Assembly (NCBI GenBank): GCA_013140935.1
Contig: JABFSD010000555.1
Location: 1-13,115, forward strand
DNA length: 13,115 bases
Direction: 5' to 3'
From: Acidobacteriota bacterium
Lineage (GTDB): Bacteria; Acidobacteriota; Blastocatellia; RBC074
Below are positions 1-6,324 of this stretch, piece after piece. The notes beneath the pieces were generated by a model. It had not been told where the DNA came from. It made no database searches and was given only the letters and a program-made list of their open reading frames with translations. The position numbers and the translations under genes are program-made. The first letter of the stretch is position 1. Every line of letters starts with the position of its first letter.

Positions 1-1
1 G

Positions 2-586
2 TTTTTCTTTGCTACGCAAGGTTACAAATTCATGGTCTATGGCGATCCGAAGTGGGATTACCAAACTTTCAATCTCGAAAAAGACGGCCCGATGGCGGAT
101 GAAAAACTCGCGCCGCATTTGAACGCTACGAACCCCGACCTGAAAGCCTTTCACGCACGCGGCGGCAAGCTGATTCTTTATCACGGCTGGAACGATGCGG
201 CGCTGGCTCCGCAAAACACGATCAACTATTTTCAAGCCGTCGAAGCTAAGTTAGGCCAACGCAAGGCCAAAGGATTCACGCGGCTTTATATGGCTCCGGG
301 GCTGCAACATTGCACGGGCGGCCCCGGCCCAAACTGGTTCGGGCAGGTTGTGACGCCGGAACAAGCTGACGCCCAACACGATCTGACGACGGCACTCGAA
401 CGCTGGGTTGAAACAGGCGTCGCGCCCGCCGAAATCATCGCTACCAAACGACAGACGAACGATGCTAAGAGCTTGGTCGTTCGCACTCGCCCGCTGTGTC
501 CTTATCCGCAAGTGGCGCGTTACAAAGGTAAAGGCAGTACGGATGAGGCGGCGAACTTTGCTTGTGTGAATCCGAAGGGGAAATGA
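2..586 (+). CDS. Tannase/feruloyl esterase family protein, C-terminal part (5' truncated by window)
   Basis: The frame is open from base 2, ten codons before the first ATG at 32, so this is the end of a longer gene. The visible 194 residues match the C-terminal half of the tannase/feruloyl-esterase alpha/beta hydrolases, secreted enzymes that cleave gallate or ferulate esters. The catalytic Asp is in LYHGWNDAALAP (Asp codon 194-196), and the catalytic His followed by Cys is in GLQHCTGGPGP (His codon 308-310). In this family that Cys forms a disulfide with the Cys next to the nucleophilic Ser (CS-D-HC motif); the Ser half lies upstream of the window. Two late Cys (RPLCPYP and NFACVN) suggest another disulfide and export. 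The gene stops with TGA at 584-586. Family is secure; the real substrate cannot be told. Confidence 0.88.
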   Translation, partial: FFFATQGYKFMVYGDPKWDYQTFNLEKDGPMADEKLAPHLNATNPDLKAFHARGGKLILYHGWNDAALAPQNTINYFQAVEAKLGQRKAKGFTRLYMAPGLQHCTGGPGPNWFGQVVTPEQADAQHDLTTALERWVETGVAPAEIIATKRQTNDAKSLVVRTRPLCPYPQVARYKGKGSTDEAANFACVNPKGK

Positions 587-676
587 GGTTCTGCGGTATT
601 GGGAACGTTAGGGGTTGATGCCAGTTCAACACAATAACCATAGTGTTGAATTAGCGAAGATCTAAAATTGAAAAAT

Positions 677-703
677 CCCAGTAAAAAGCACGTTTTTACT
701 GGG
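677..703. terminator. Perfect 11-bp hairpin, probable bidirectional terminator
   Basis: CCCAGTAAAAA (677-687) pairs with TTTTTACTGGG (693-703) across a 5-base loop. On the plus strand it is followed by GGCGTTTTC; on the minus strand by ATTTTTC. It lies 90 bases after the esterase stop and 48 bases before the nuclease start, where it would separate the esterase transcript from the islet. The stem is AT-rich and the U-runs are short, so termination strength is uncertain. Confidence 0.5.
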
Positions 704-732
704 GCGTTTTCAGCGAAAATTTCACTGTAATG

Positions 733-747
733 TTGAACTCGGTTCAA
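733..747. promoter_or_regulatory. Palindrome just upstream of the nuclease start, possible operator
   Basis: TTGAAC-TCG-GTTCAA is a 6-bp inverted repeat ending 4 bases before the ATG at 752, where a ribosome-binding site would be expected. Related TTCAAC words form another inverted repeat upstream (TTCAACAC at 625-632, GTGTTGAA at 643-650). The arrangement suggests a protein-binding site or an RNA hairpin that limits translation, but no regulator is identified. Confidence 0.25.
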
Positions 748-751
748 AACG

Positions 752-1450
752 ATGCAAATTCCATCATTTGACGCATATGAATTGGTTGTTAAAAGCTTGC
801 TAAATGCTCATTTTGAAAGTAATGGGCTATATAACTTTCAGTCATATCATTTAAAAAAATACAAAGGCAAGTCTGGGCAAGAACATGAAATTGACGTTTC
901 ATACGAACTTAATGTCGGCATGCTCAATTTACTATTTGTGGTGGAATGCAAAGAGTACGCTAGGAAAGTTGGCGTTGATGACGTGATGGCTTTTTCATAT
1001 AGAATTCAAGATATTGGTGCGCACAAAGGAGTGTTAGTAACAACCAAAGGTTTCCAGTCTGGTGCGGTAAAAGTGGCAGAATCACAAGGCATGGCTTTGT
1101 TCATAGCTACTCAAGGGGTTTTAATTGGAAGGGTACTGGGAGTCCTACCTTCAATATATCGTAATTATTTTATATCTGAACTCGGGTTCAAAATATCCAA
1201 TCTCGAAAATGTGAGTGTTCACTTTATTGGCAATCGATTGAGAGTGCGAGGTGAAGAATGGGGAATACTTAATTTTGAAATGGCTTCACAACCAATACAT
1301 TCATCTTATGAAGACAAATGCATTGCTTTTCTTCAGCCACATGAAGAAGTAATTGACTTAAATGACCTTTCAGACCCCACCTGTACCAAGATTCATAATT
1401 ACTCACACAAACCAATGCCTCAGGTCATCTTGGATTCTTTTATTCAATAA
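752..1450 (+). CDS. Mrr-like PD-(D/E)XK restriction endonuclease family protein
   Basis: A 232-residue protein. Residues about 5-118 look like a restriction-endonuclase-type nuclease fold. The catalytic pattern is visible: Asp48 in HEIDVSYEL, then Glu65-x-Lys67 in LLFVVECKEY, then KGVLVTTKGFQSGAVKVAE (Gln102, Lys107) and a following GMALFIAT strand typical of Mrr_cat domains. Residues 120-232 are not recognised and may be the specificity or partner domain; there is no N-terminal winged helix as in classical Mrr. Family members are often type IV restriction enzymes cutting modified DNA, but no methylase is present here and the target is unknown. The gene is visibly AT-rich compared with its flanks, suggesting recent acquisition. 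No clear Shine-Dalgarno precedes the ATG; a TTGAAC/GTTCAA palindrome (733-747) sits there instead. It converges on the metalloprotease gene with 13 bases between the stop codons. Confidence 0.78.
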   Translation: MQIPSFDAYELVVKSLLNAHFESNGLYNFQSYHLKKYKGKSGQEHEIDVSYELNVGMLNLLFVVECKEYARKVGVDDVMAFSYRIQDIGAHKGVLVTTKGFQSGAVKVAESQGMALFIATQGVLIGRVLGVLPSIYRNYFISELGFKISNLENVSVHFIGNRLRVRGEEWGILNFEMASQPIHSSYEDKCIAFLQPHEEVIDLNDLSDPTCTKIHNYSHKPMPQVILDSFIQ

Positions 1451-1463
1451 TCTGGAGAGCCAC

Positions 1464-2630
1464 TCATTCGCTCATAGAGAGTTTGTTTCGTAATTCTCTT
1501 AATGCTTCGCCACTATGAGACAAAAGCATCCATAGTATATTACTCATATCGTTTGCATATTTAAATGTTTTTAACGAGAGTTCTTTATCTTCGGAACCTT
1601 TATATATAGCTGCCGCCAAGTACTGCCATCGCTCAACAGCCGGAGGATGCGTTGACTTTTCTTGCTGACCTTTATCACCGAAAATAAACTCAGAAGCCTT
1701 TTCGATAATGCCAATTCCTGAAAAAAAGACACTTAATCCAATAATTTTGTGATAGAAATCTATAGGGACTTCTTCTTTCTGCATAGAGTTAGGTGCTACA
1801 CTCTGCCAAGTTGAATTACACATTAGCTCAAAGCCACGAGCGTCAGCTTTATATTCTTGCATCCAATCCGCTTCTTCTTCGTTAAGGTCTCCGTGAATTA
1901 AATGTCCATACTCATGCCCCATAATGAAGTGCCAAATGACCCCACGCAATGCACTGTCAACACCTAGCATATGCACTTCAGGTTGTAGGTGCTCATTCAC
2001 TACACTTGTCATCTGTGCAATGAAAACGTTATTTAACGCTTCTTGAAATGACCGAGTAATTTTAGCGTCGTTCTTAAGTTTATTGAGAGCATAATCTGTA
2101 TCTATTTCATAGGAAATATCATTCGCATTGAGATTCCACTTTAGGAGATGCACGCAACATCTAACCAACGATTCATAAAAGTCAAGTATTCCTAGGCTAA
2201 AAAGAATTAACGGCCTCTCTAACCCAGGAACTCGGAGAGTGACGGCATTACAATCTAAGGAAAGCACTGTACCTATACATGGAGAAAACAGTAAATTATG
2301 TCCAACTTCTTTTGCTGCGGTTTTGATTGCTTCCTCGGCTAGACGTAGCCTGATGTATTGTAACGGGTCTTCATACTTACTTAACTTTTCTTCTAGGAAT
2401 TTAGCTCCTAAAATTTTATATATCATATTTTTGGGGCTCTCTAAATCACACGACCACAGTTCCTTCTCTATCTCCCCCTGTTCAACTAACTGAATTGATT
2501 GTATTGATTGCCCGTTAGCCTGAAGAGATAGCAATGTTGCTTGACACATCAACGCTTGCACGTCAGGTCTTATCCCATTTTGTTTCATGGCGATTTCTTG
2601 TTTTGCTTCTATGTAAAGTTGCTCATTCAT
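1464..2630 (-). CDS. M48-like HEXXH zinc metalloprotease, AT-rich islet gene
   Basis: A 388-residue protein. The zinc site is HEYGH at residues 239-243, followed by EYKADARGFELM, where Glu259 is the likely third ligand and Asp263 the usual following acid. A later STHPPAVERWQYL (residues 326-338) resembles the THPP..R motif of M48 peptidases. No HtpX-like transmembrane segment block is obvious, although residues about 295-312 are hydrophobic. The N-terminal 230 residues are not recognised. Phage-exclusion proteases such as Lit also carry HEXXH, so a defence role is possible, but I see no specific Lit motif. It is convergent with the Mrr-like nuclease and shares its AT-rich composition; the flanking genes are much more GC-rich. 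The ATG at 2630 is followed by a second in-frame codon context without a strong Shine-Dalgarno, so the start is only probable. Confidence 0.65.
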   Translation of the reverse strand: MNEQLYIEAKQEIAMKQNGIRPDVQALMCQATLLSLQANGQSIQSIQLVEQGEIEKELWSCDLESPKNMIYKILGAKFLEEKLSKYEDPLQYIRLRLAEEAIKTAAKEVGHNLLFSPCIGTVLSLDCNAVTLRVPGLERPLILFSLGILDFYESLVRCCVHLLKWNLNANDISYEIDTDYALNKLKNDAKITRSFQEALNNVFIAQMTSVVNEHLQPEVHMLGVDSALRGVIWHFIMGHEYGHLIHGDLNEEEADWMQEYKADARGFELMCNSTWQSVAPNSMQKEEVPIDFYHKIIGLSVFFSGIGIIEKASEFIFGDKGQQEKSTHPPAVERWQYLAAAIYKGSEDKELSLKTFKYANDMSNILWMLLSHSGEALRELRNKLSMSE

Positions 2631-2742
2631 ATCGTGATTTTCTCAAATTAACGTAATTGGCGTTATCAGCCGTCCCCTATCAGATCTTACTGGCTAAGAA
2701 AGTGCGACACGGGTTGCGCGTAGCGCATAAATAAAAAGCGTT

Positions 2743-2991
2743 TCAGCCAAACGCCGCAACCAACACGGCACGTTCTTCACGCGTTTTGGAGAAGCGGATT
2801 TCGCCACTCAAGCGTTCATTGGCTAAGGTTTGAACGGCTTGCGCGGTAGCTTCGTCTAAATATGGTTCGTCGCAATTGGCACAGACGCGCGCAGGGATTT
2901 CAGTAATCAGCAAAATCGCTTTGCCGCGTTCAATCGGCAGTACGGTCGTACCTTTCTTAAAACGATTGTGTTTACAGACTAGGCATTTCAT
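2743..2991 (-). CDS. YgiT-type zinc finger protein, probable antitoxin
   Basis: An 82-residue protein beginning MKCLVCKH. Two Cys pairs (Cys3/Cys6 and Cys37/Cys40, the latter in RVCANCDEPYLDE) form the zinc knuckle typical of YgiT/MqsA N-terminal domains. I chose the ATG at 2991 rather than an earlier in-frame ATG at 3039 because it begins right at the zinc-finger domain and has AGGTGA six bases upstream; that Shine-Dalgarno overlaps the stop codon of the preceding gene. The C-terminal tail (residues 45-82) is charged and lacks the Xre-type helix-turn-helix of full-length MqsA, so DNA binding is not assured. It lies 4 bases after the DUF4258 gene, the usual toxin-then-antitoxin order of such pairs. 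Confidence 0.8.
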   Translation of the reverse strand: MKCLVCKHNRFKKGTTVLPIERGKAILLITEIPARVCANCDEPYLDEATAQAVQTLANERLSGEIRFSKTREERAVLVAAFG

Positions 2992-2995
2992 AACT

Positions 2996-3268
2996 TCACC
3001 TTTTGCGCTCACGAAAGCCTGCTTTCCATCGTTTCGCATCAGGCTCGTAAGCAGTCACAACAGTTGTTTCATCGGCTATTAGGTCGTCTTCTCCAACAAC
3101 GTGAATTGGTCTGGCTCCCTGCCGTCCCAACATAAGATAACGCGGCGGCACATCGGCTTTGTACTCTTCGATCAATTCACCATTTTCCAACGTGTCGCGT
3201 ACCTCAGCCACAGTGATATTACGCTCGATCATTCGCTTTAACACGTAGGGCGGGTAGATGATCTTCAT
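2996..3268 (-). CDS. DUF4258 protein, probable toxin partner of YgiT zinc finger
   Basis: A 90-residue protein with the DUF4258 pattern: an N-terminal helix LKRMIERNITVAEVRDTL, the ELIEEY turn, a PPRYLMLGR strand, ARPIHVVGE (His56), then TTVVTAYEPDAKRW (Trp81). DUF4258 proteins commonly sit beside YgiT-type zinc fingers or Xre regulators and are predicted RNA-targeting toxins of a RelE-like fold; the biochemical activity is not established from sequence. The ATG at 3268 comes 8 bases after the DUF1501 stop codon, with only a weak GGTG upstream, so translation may be coupled to that gene. The last codons (AGG TGA) supply the ribosome-binding site for the antitoxin. Confidence 0.78.
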   Translation of the reverse strand: MKIIYPPYVLKRMIERNITVAEVRDTLENGELIEEYKADVPPRYLMLGRQGARPIHVVGEDDLIADETTVVTAYEPDAKRWKAGFRERKR

Positions 3269-3276
3269 AGCACCGA

Positions 3277-4692
3277 TTAAATGATGTCCGTCACCACCGT
3301 GCCGAGCGTTTCAGTTAGCCGTTCTTCACGGCCTAAGTGCAGGTAAGTGAGCAACTCTTGGTCGAGTCCCAACTGATGCAAAATCGTAGCGTGCAAGTCG
3401 CGCAGGTGAACCGGTTTCTCAATCGCACGCAGCCCGATGTCATCAGTCGCGCCGTGAACGATGCCGCCTTGCACGCCGCCGCCCGCCATCAACATCGTAT
3501 AACCGAGGTTGTGATGATCGCGGCCTTTGCTGCCTTCCGATTCGGGCGAACGTCCGAACTCGCCGCCGATTACGACTAAGGTCGAATCTAACAAGCCGCG
3601 CCGTTTCAAATCGGTCAGCAGCGCCGCCATCGGCTGATCGCTTTGCGCAGCCATCCGCGTATGGTTTTCTTCGATGTCGCTGTGCGCGTCCCATTGCAAG
3701 TTGCCCGTGCCTCCGCCTGAGACGGGACAGACAAAGCGTACGCCTTTTTCCACCAACCGCCGCGCCATCAGGCAGCGCCGCCCGTAATCATCCGTCGCCG
3801 GTTTGCCGATGCCGTAAAGGTCAAGCGTCTCTTGTGGTTCGTTCGATAAATCGAAAATCGCAGGCGCTTCGGTTTGCATCTTGAAAGCCAGATCATAAGC
3901 GTTAAGCCGCGCTGAAAACTCAGCGTCGTCGGGTTGCATATCCATCTGATTGAGTTGCTTGAGCAAGCCCAGCGTCTTGCGGCGTTGATCGAGCGTGACG
4001 CCTTTGGGCAAGTCCAGATTCAGCACCGGACGATTGCCGGGGCGAAACATGGTCGGCTGATAAACGGCGGGCAAGAATCCGTTCGAATACATCGGCATCC
4101 CGCCTTCCTGCGCGCCGTGCGGATCGGGCAATACAACGTAAGCGGGCAACGATTGCGATTCATTGCCGAGGCCGTAAATCGCCCACGCGCCCATGCTGGG
4201 GAAGCCCGGAACTACGCGCCCGGTGAAAAGCTGATATTGCGCAGCGGAATGCACCACCATATCGCTATGCACCGAACGAATCACCGCGATGTCGTCAATG
4301 CGTTGCGCCAACTGTGGGAACAGGTCGCTGACCTCTATACCGTTTTTGCCGTAACGTTGAAACGTGCGTTTCGTGCCCAGCAACGTAGCCGTGGGCGAGA
4401 CGAACTGATATTTCGCTTCGCCGAAACTCGCCGGACGCTTTTGCCCGTGCAATTTGTTGAGCAACGGTTTCGGATCGAACGATTCCATGTGGCTCGGCCC
4501 GCCGCTCAAGAAAAGGAAGATGACGGATTTTGCTTTGGCAGGCAGATGCGGCTTTTTCGGTGCGAGCGGGTTTTGCGCATGAGCTTCTTGCGCGGCGAGC
4601 ATTGCGCCAAAAGCCATGCCGCCGAATCCGCAGAAAGCGTCGCGTAAAAATTCGCGGCGGGTGTTGGTGATGCGATAGTGTTCAGTTGGCAT
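3277..4692 (-). CDS. DUF1501 family protein, Tat-exported
   Basis: A 471-residue protein of the DUF1501 family, related to the alkaline-phosphatase/sulfatase fold and abundant in Planctomycetota, Verrucomicrobiota and Acidobacteriota; the substrate is unknown. A twin-arginine signal is present (TRREFLRDAF, residues 11-20) with a likely cleavage after AHA at residue 39. Family landmarks include FLSGGPSHMESFDPKP, WDAHSDIEENH, GGEFGRSPESEGSKGRDHH and the C-terminal DLHATILHQLGLD. The ATG at 4692 is preferred over the in-frame ATG at 4749 because GAGGAG lies 8 bases upstream and the Tat motif then falls at the right distance. That Shine-Dalgarno overlaps the stop codon of the TOPRIM-like gene, which shows tight coupling to it. 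Its habitual partner, DUF1549/DUF1553, lies in the same orientation two genes upstream rather than next to it. Confidence 0.9.
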   Translation of the reverse strand: MPTEHYRITNTRREFLRDAFCGFGGMAFGAMLAAQEAHAQNPLAPKKPHLPAKAKSVIFLFLSGGPSHMESFDPKPLLNKLHGQKRPASFGEAKYQFVSPTATLLGTKRTFQRYGKNGIEVSDLFPQLAQRIDDIAVIRSVHSDMVVHSAAQYQLFTGRVVPGFPSMGAWAIYGLGNESQSLPAYVVLPDPHGAQEGGMPMYSNGFLPAVYQPTMFRPGNRPVLNLDLPKGVTLDQRRKTLGLLKQLNQMDMQPDDAEFSARLNAYDLAFKMQTEAPAIFDLSNEPQETLDLYGIGKPATDDYGRRCLMARRLVEKGVRFVCPVSGGGTGNLQWDAHSDIEENHTRMAAQSDQPMAALLTDLKRRGLLDSTLVVIGGEFGRSPESEGSKGRDHHNLGYTMLMAGGGVQGGIVHGATDDIGLRAIEKPVHLRDLHATILHQLGLDQELLTYLHLGREERLTETLGTVVTDII

Positions 4693-4702
4693 AGTGACTC
4701 CT

Positions 4703-5182
4703 CTAAAACAATACTTCTCGAACGTGATGACGCAGACGAGCAACCTCACTCAGGTTGTGCTGTAAGAGTTGATGATTCCAGACCGTATCGGTTTCGTCGC
4801 GACAGTCTTTCGCTAATGCTTGCCCGATGTCTTCTAACGAGCCTAAGCCTGCGTGCCTCAACCCTTCCGGTTCGCTCCACACGCCGAGTACGAAAACGCG
4901 CTCTTGCAAGTCTTCGGGAATGACTTGTCGAGCTTCAGCTAAACGGTTTCCGTCTTCGTCGAAATCAATGAGCAAGATAAGCAATCGGTGAGGCGAGCGG
5001 CGCATAGATTTGACGTGTTCAGATTCAAAAGCACCCAGGACTTTTCGCCAGCCACCTGATTCGGGCAACACTTGCAACTGTCTGTCACGGTTTGTTTCCT
5101 GCCAAAAGCCATCTGCCAGGCGAAGATTCGCGCGATCTTCCGGCAAGACCATGATATGTGGCTTCGAATTATTAGCGCTCAC
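4703..5182 (-). CDS. Small TOPRIM-like protein paired with AAA ATPase, putative defence effector
   Basis: A 159-residue protein, not assigned to a named family by me. The layout suggests a compact TOPRIM-type fold: a first strand ending in a conserved-looking acidic turn (IMVLPEDRANLRLADGF, Glu15), and a hydrophobic strand LLILLIDFDEDG giving a D-x-D-x-D triplet (Asp73, 75, 77). Further strands follow (ERVFVLGVWSEPEGLR). Glu plus DxD is the metal-binding signature of TOPRIM nucleases/primases such as OLD family and AriB. It starts with GTG, overlapping the ATPase stop by 4 bases (GTGA), so the two are translationally coupled and probably form a complex. Its own stop (TAG at 4703-4705) lies 10 bases before DUF1501. 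Alternatives are a RloB-like or DUF4276-like partner. The TOPRIM reading is an inference from motif spacing only. Confidence 0.5.
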   Translation of the reverse strand: MSANNSKPHIMVLPEDRANLRLADGFWQETNRDRQLQVLPESGGWRKVLGAFESEHVKSMRRSPHRLLILLIDFDEDGNRLAEARQVIPEDLQERVFVLGVWSEPEGLRHAGLGSLEDIGQALAKDCRDETDTVWNHQLLQHNLSEVARLRHHVREVLF

Positions 5183-6291
5183 GGTATTACGTCGCCTCGA
5201 ATGAGCGCATTGATCAAGTCACCGCTTACCTGTAACTCATTGAGCGGTCGAACAAGTGTCGGCTCAAAATGATTCTTGCGATAAAGCACAAGCGTATTTT
5301 CATCAGAAAAACGACGAATTGCTTCCGGGTTATGAGAAGTGGCAATGAATTGTCCTTTTCCTGTTGAGAAAGCTTTTCGCAGAGTCAGTACAAAATGGCC
5401 GACTTCGTCCAGGGCGAGGTAATTATCCGGTTCGTCCCATAAGCAAAAAAGCCGGTTAGAAACTTTTTGCGCGGCAATTACTAACGCGCACAGCATAAAA
5501 CTTTTTTCGCCGTCAGAGAGTTCTTCAAAGGGCAAGTTAAGGCTCTGCTGATCAAGGGAAAATTGAACAAGCAGGTTGCGTGCGTCTGTGCCAGCCAAGG
5601 GGTTTTTGATGTCTTTAAGGTCAGGAATTACCTGCTTAAGGTAATGAGAGATTTCGGTATAAGCAGATGGTTCGTGGGCTAATAAACCGGTAAACCATGC
5701 CGCAAAGTCGCTGCCTGACGGTGTGGGTTGCAGTGTTTCATAATCGGATCCGCCACTGATCTGGCTAGGGATCGGTCGAAGAATCAGCATACTAGCGAGC
5801 CAATTTTTGAAAACGTAAAGCGGATCAGTAGTGGACTTTTCCTGTACTAGAGGCAATGCAACCAAGTGCCAATCAAGTTGAAACTCAGACTCCTTACCTT
5901 GCCCATTTTTACCCAAGTGAACGGTTGCCACCTCCCTGCTATAAATGGGCTGGCCGTTTACTGAAAGTTTTTCATCGAGGATGCGAAACTCCCTGAAATT
6001 CTCTGGGAGTTCAAACGCTATGGTGTACTCATATACTTCAGCATTTAATTCAACCTCGATCTCAAAACGCATGGGCAAGCCTTCACGTCCGTGAGTTCGA
6101 TCTTTTGGTTTAACGATGTCTTTGATTCGATTGGTTCCTCGTGCAATTTTTTGAAAAATTTCGAGTGCGAGGCTGACGGTAGTTTTACCGGAACCATTTT
6201 TCCCAATTAGCAATACCGACGAGTACCCGGAAAGGGACAACTCAAAGTTTTCCAGGCATCTGAAATTGTGAATGTAAAGTCGTCGTATCAT
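5179..6291 (-). CDS. AAA_21/OLD-like ABC-type ATPase
   Basis: A 370-residue soluble ATPase of the SMC/RecF/OLD-like class. It opens with IRRLYIHNFRCLENFEL, the usual first strand and aromatic finger. The Walker A is GKNGSGKTT (residues 30-38), the ABC signature is LSDGEKS (258-264), the Walker B is LFCLWDEPDNYL (281-292, Asp286 and Glu287), and the switch His is in ATSHNPE (His320). The insert between Walker A and signature (about residues 60-250) is short, without a long coiled coil, so it is not a full SMC or Rad50. The C-terminus lacks a fused TOPRIM; that function may be provided in trans by the coupled downstream gene. Such ATPase plus small effector pairs are frequent in phage defence (PARIS, AbiL, Septu-like systems). 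The gene starts 33 bases after the DUF1553 stop and lacks a strong Shine-Dalgarno, so low or coupled expression is possible. Confidence 0.85.
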   Translation of the reverse strand: MIRRLYIHNFRCLENFELSLSGYSSVLLIGKNGSGKTTVSLALEIFQKIARGTNRIKDIVKPKDRTHGREGLPMRFEIEVELNAEVYEYTIAFELPENFREFRILDEKLSVNGQPIYSREVATVHLGKNGQGKESEFQLDWHLVALPLVQEKSTTDPLYVFKNWLASMLILRPIPSQISGGSDYETLQPTPSGSDFAAWFTGLLAHEPSAYTEISHYLKQVIPDLKDIKNPLAGTDARNLLVQFSLDQQSLNLPFEELSDGEKSFMLCALVIAAQKVSNRLFCLWDEPDNYLALDEVGHFVLTLRKAFSTGKGQFIATSHNPEAIRRFSDENTLVLYRKNHFEPTLVRPLNELQVSGDLINALIRGDVIP

Positions 6292-6324
6292 AAAAATTGC
6301 ACCACTGCGTTGGTAGGCGGTCGC

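Noticed and set aside
2715..2727. TGCGC-GTA-GCGCA hairpin after the YgiT gene as a terminator
   Set aside because: Only 5 bp of stem, and the T-rich run precedes rather than follows it on the minus strand.
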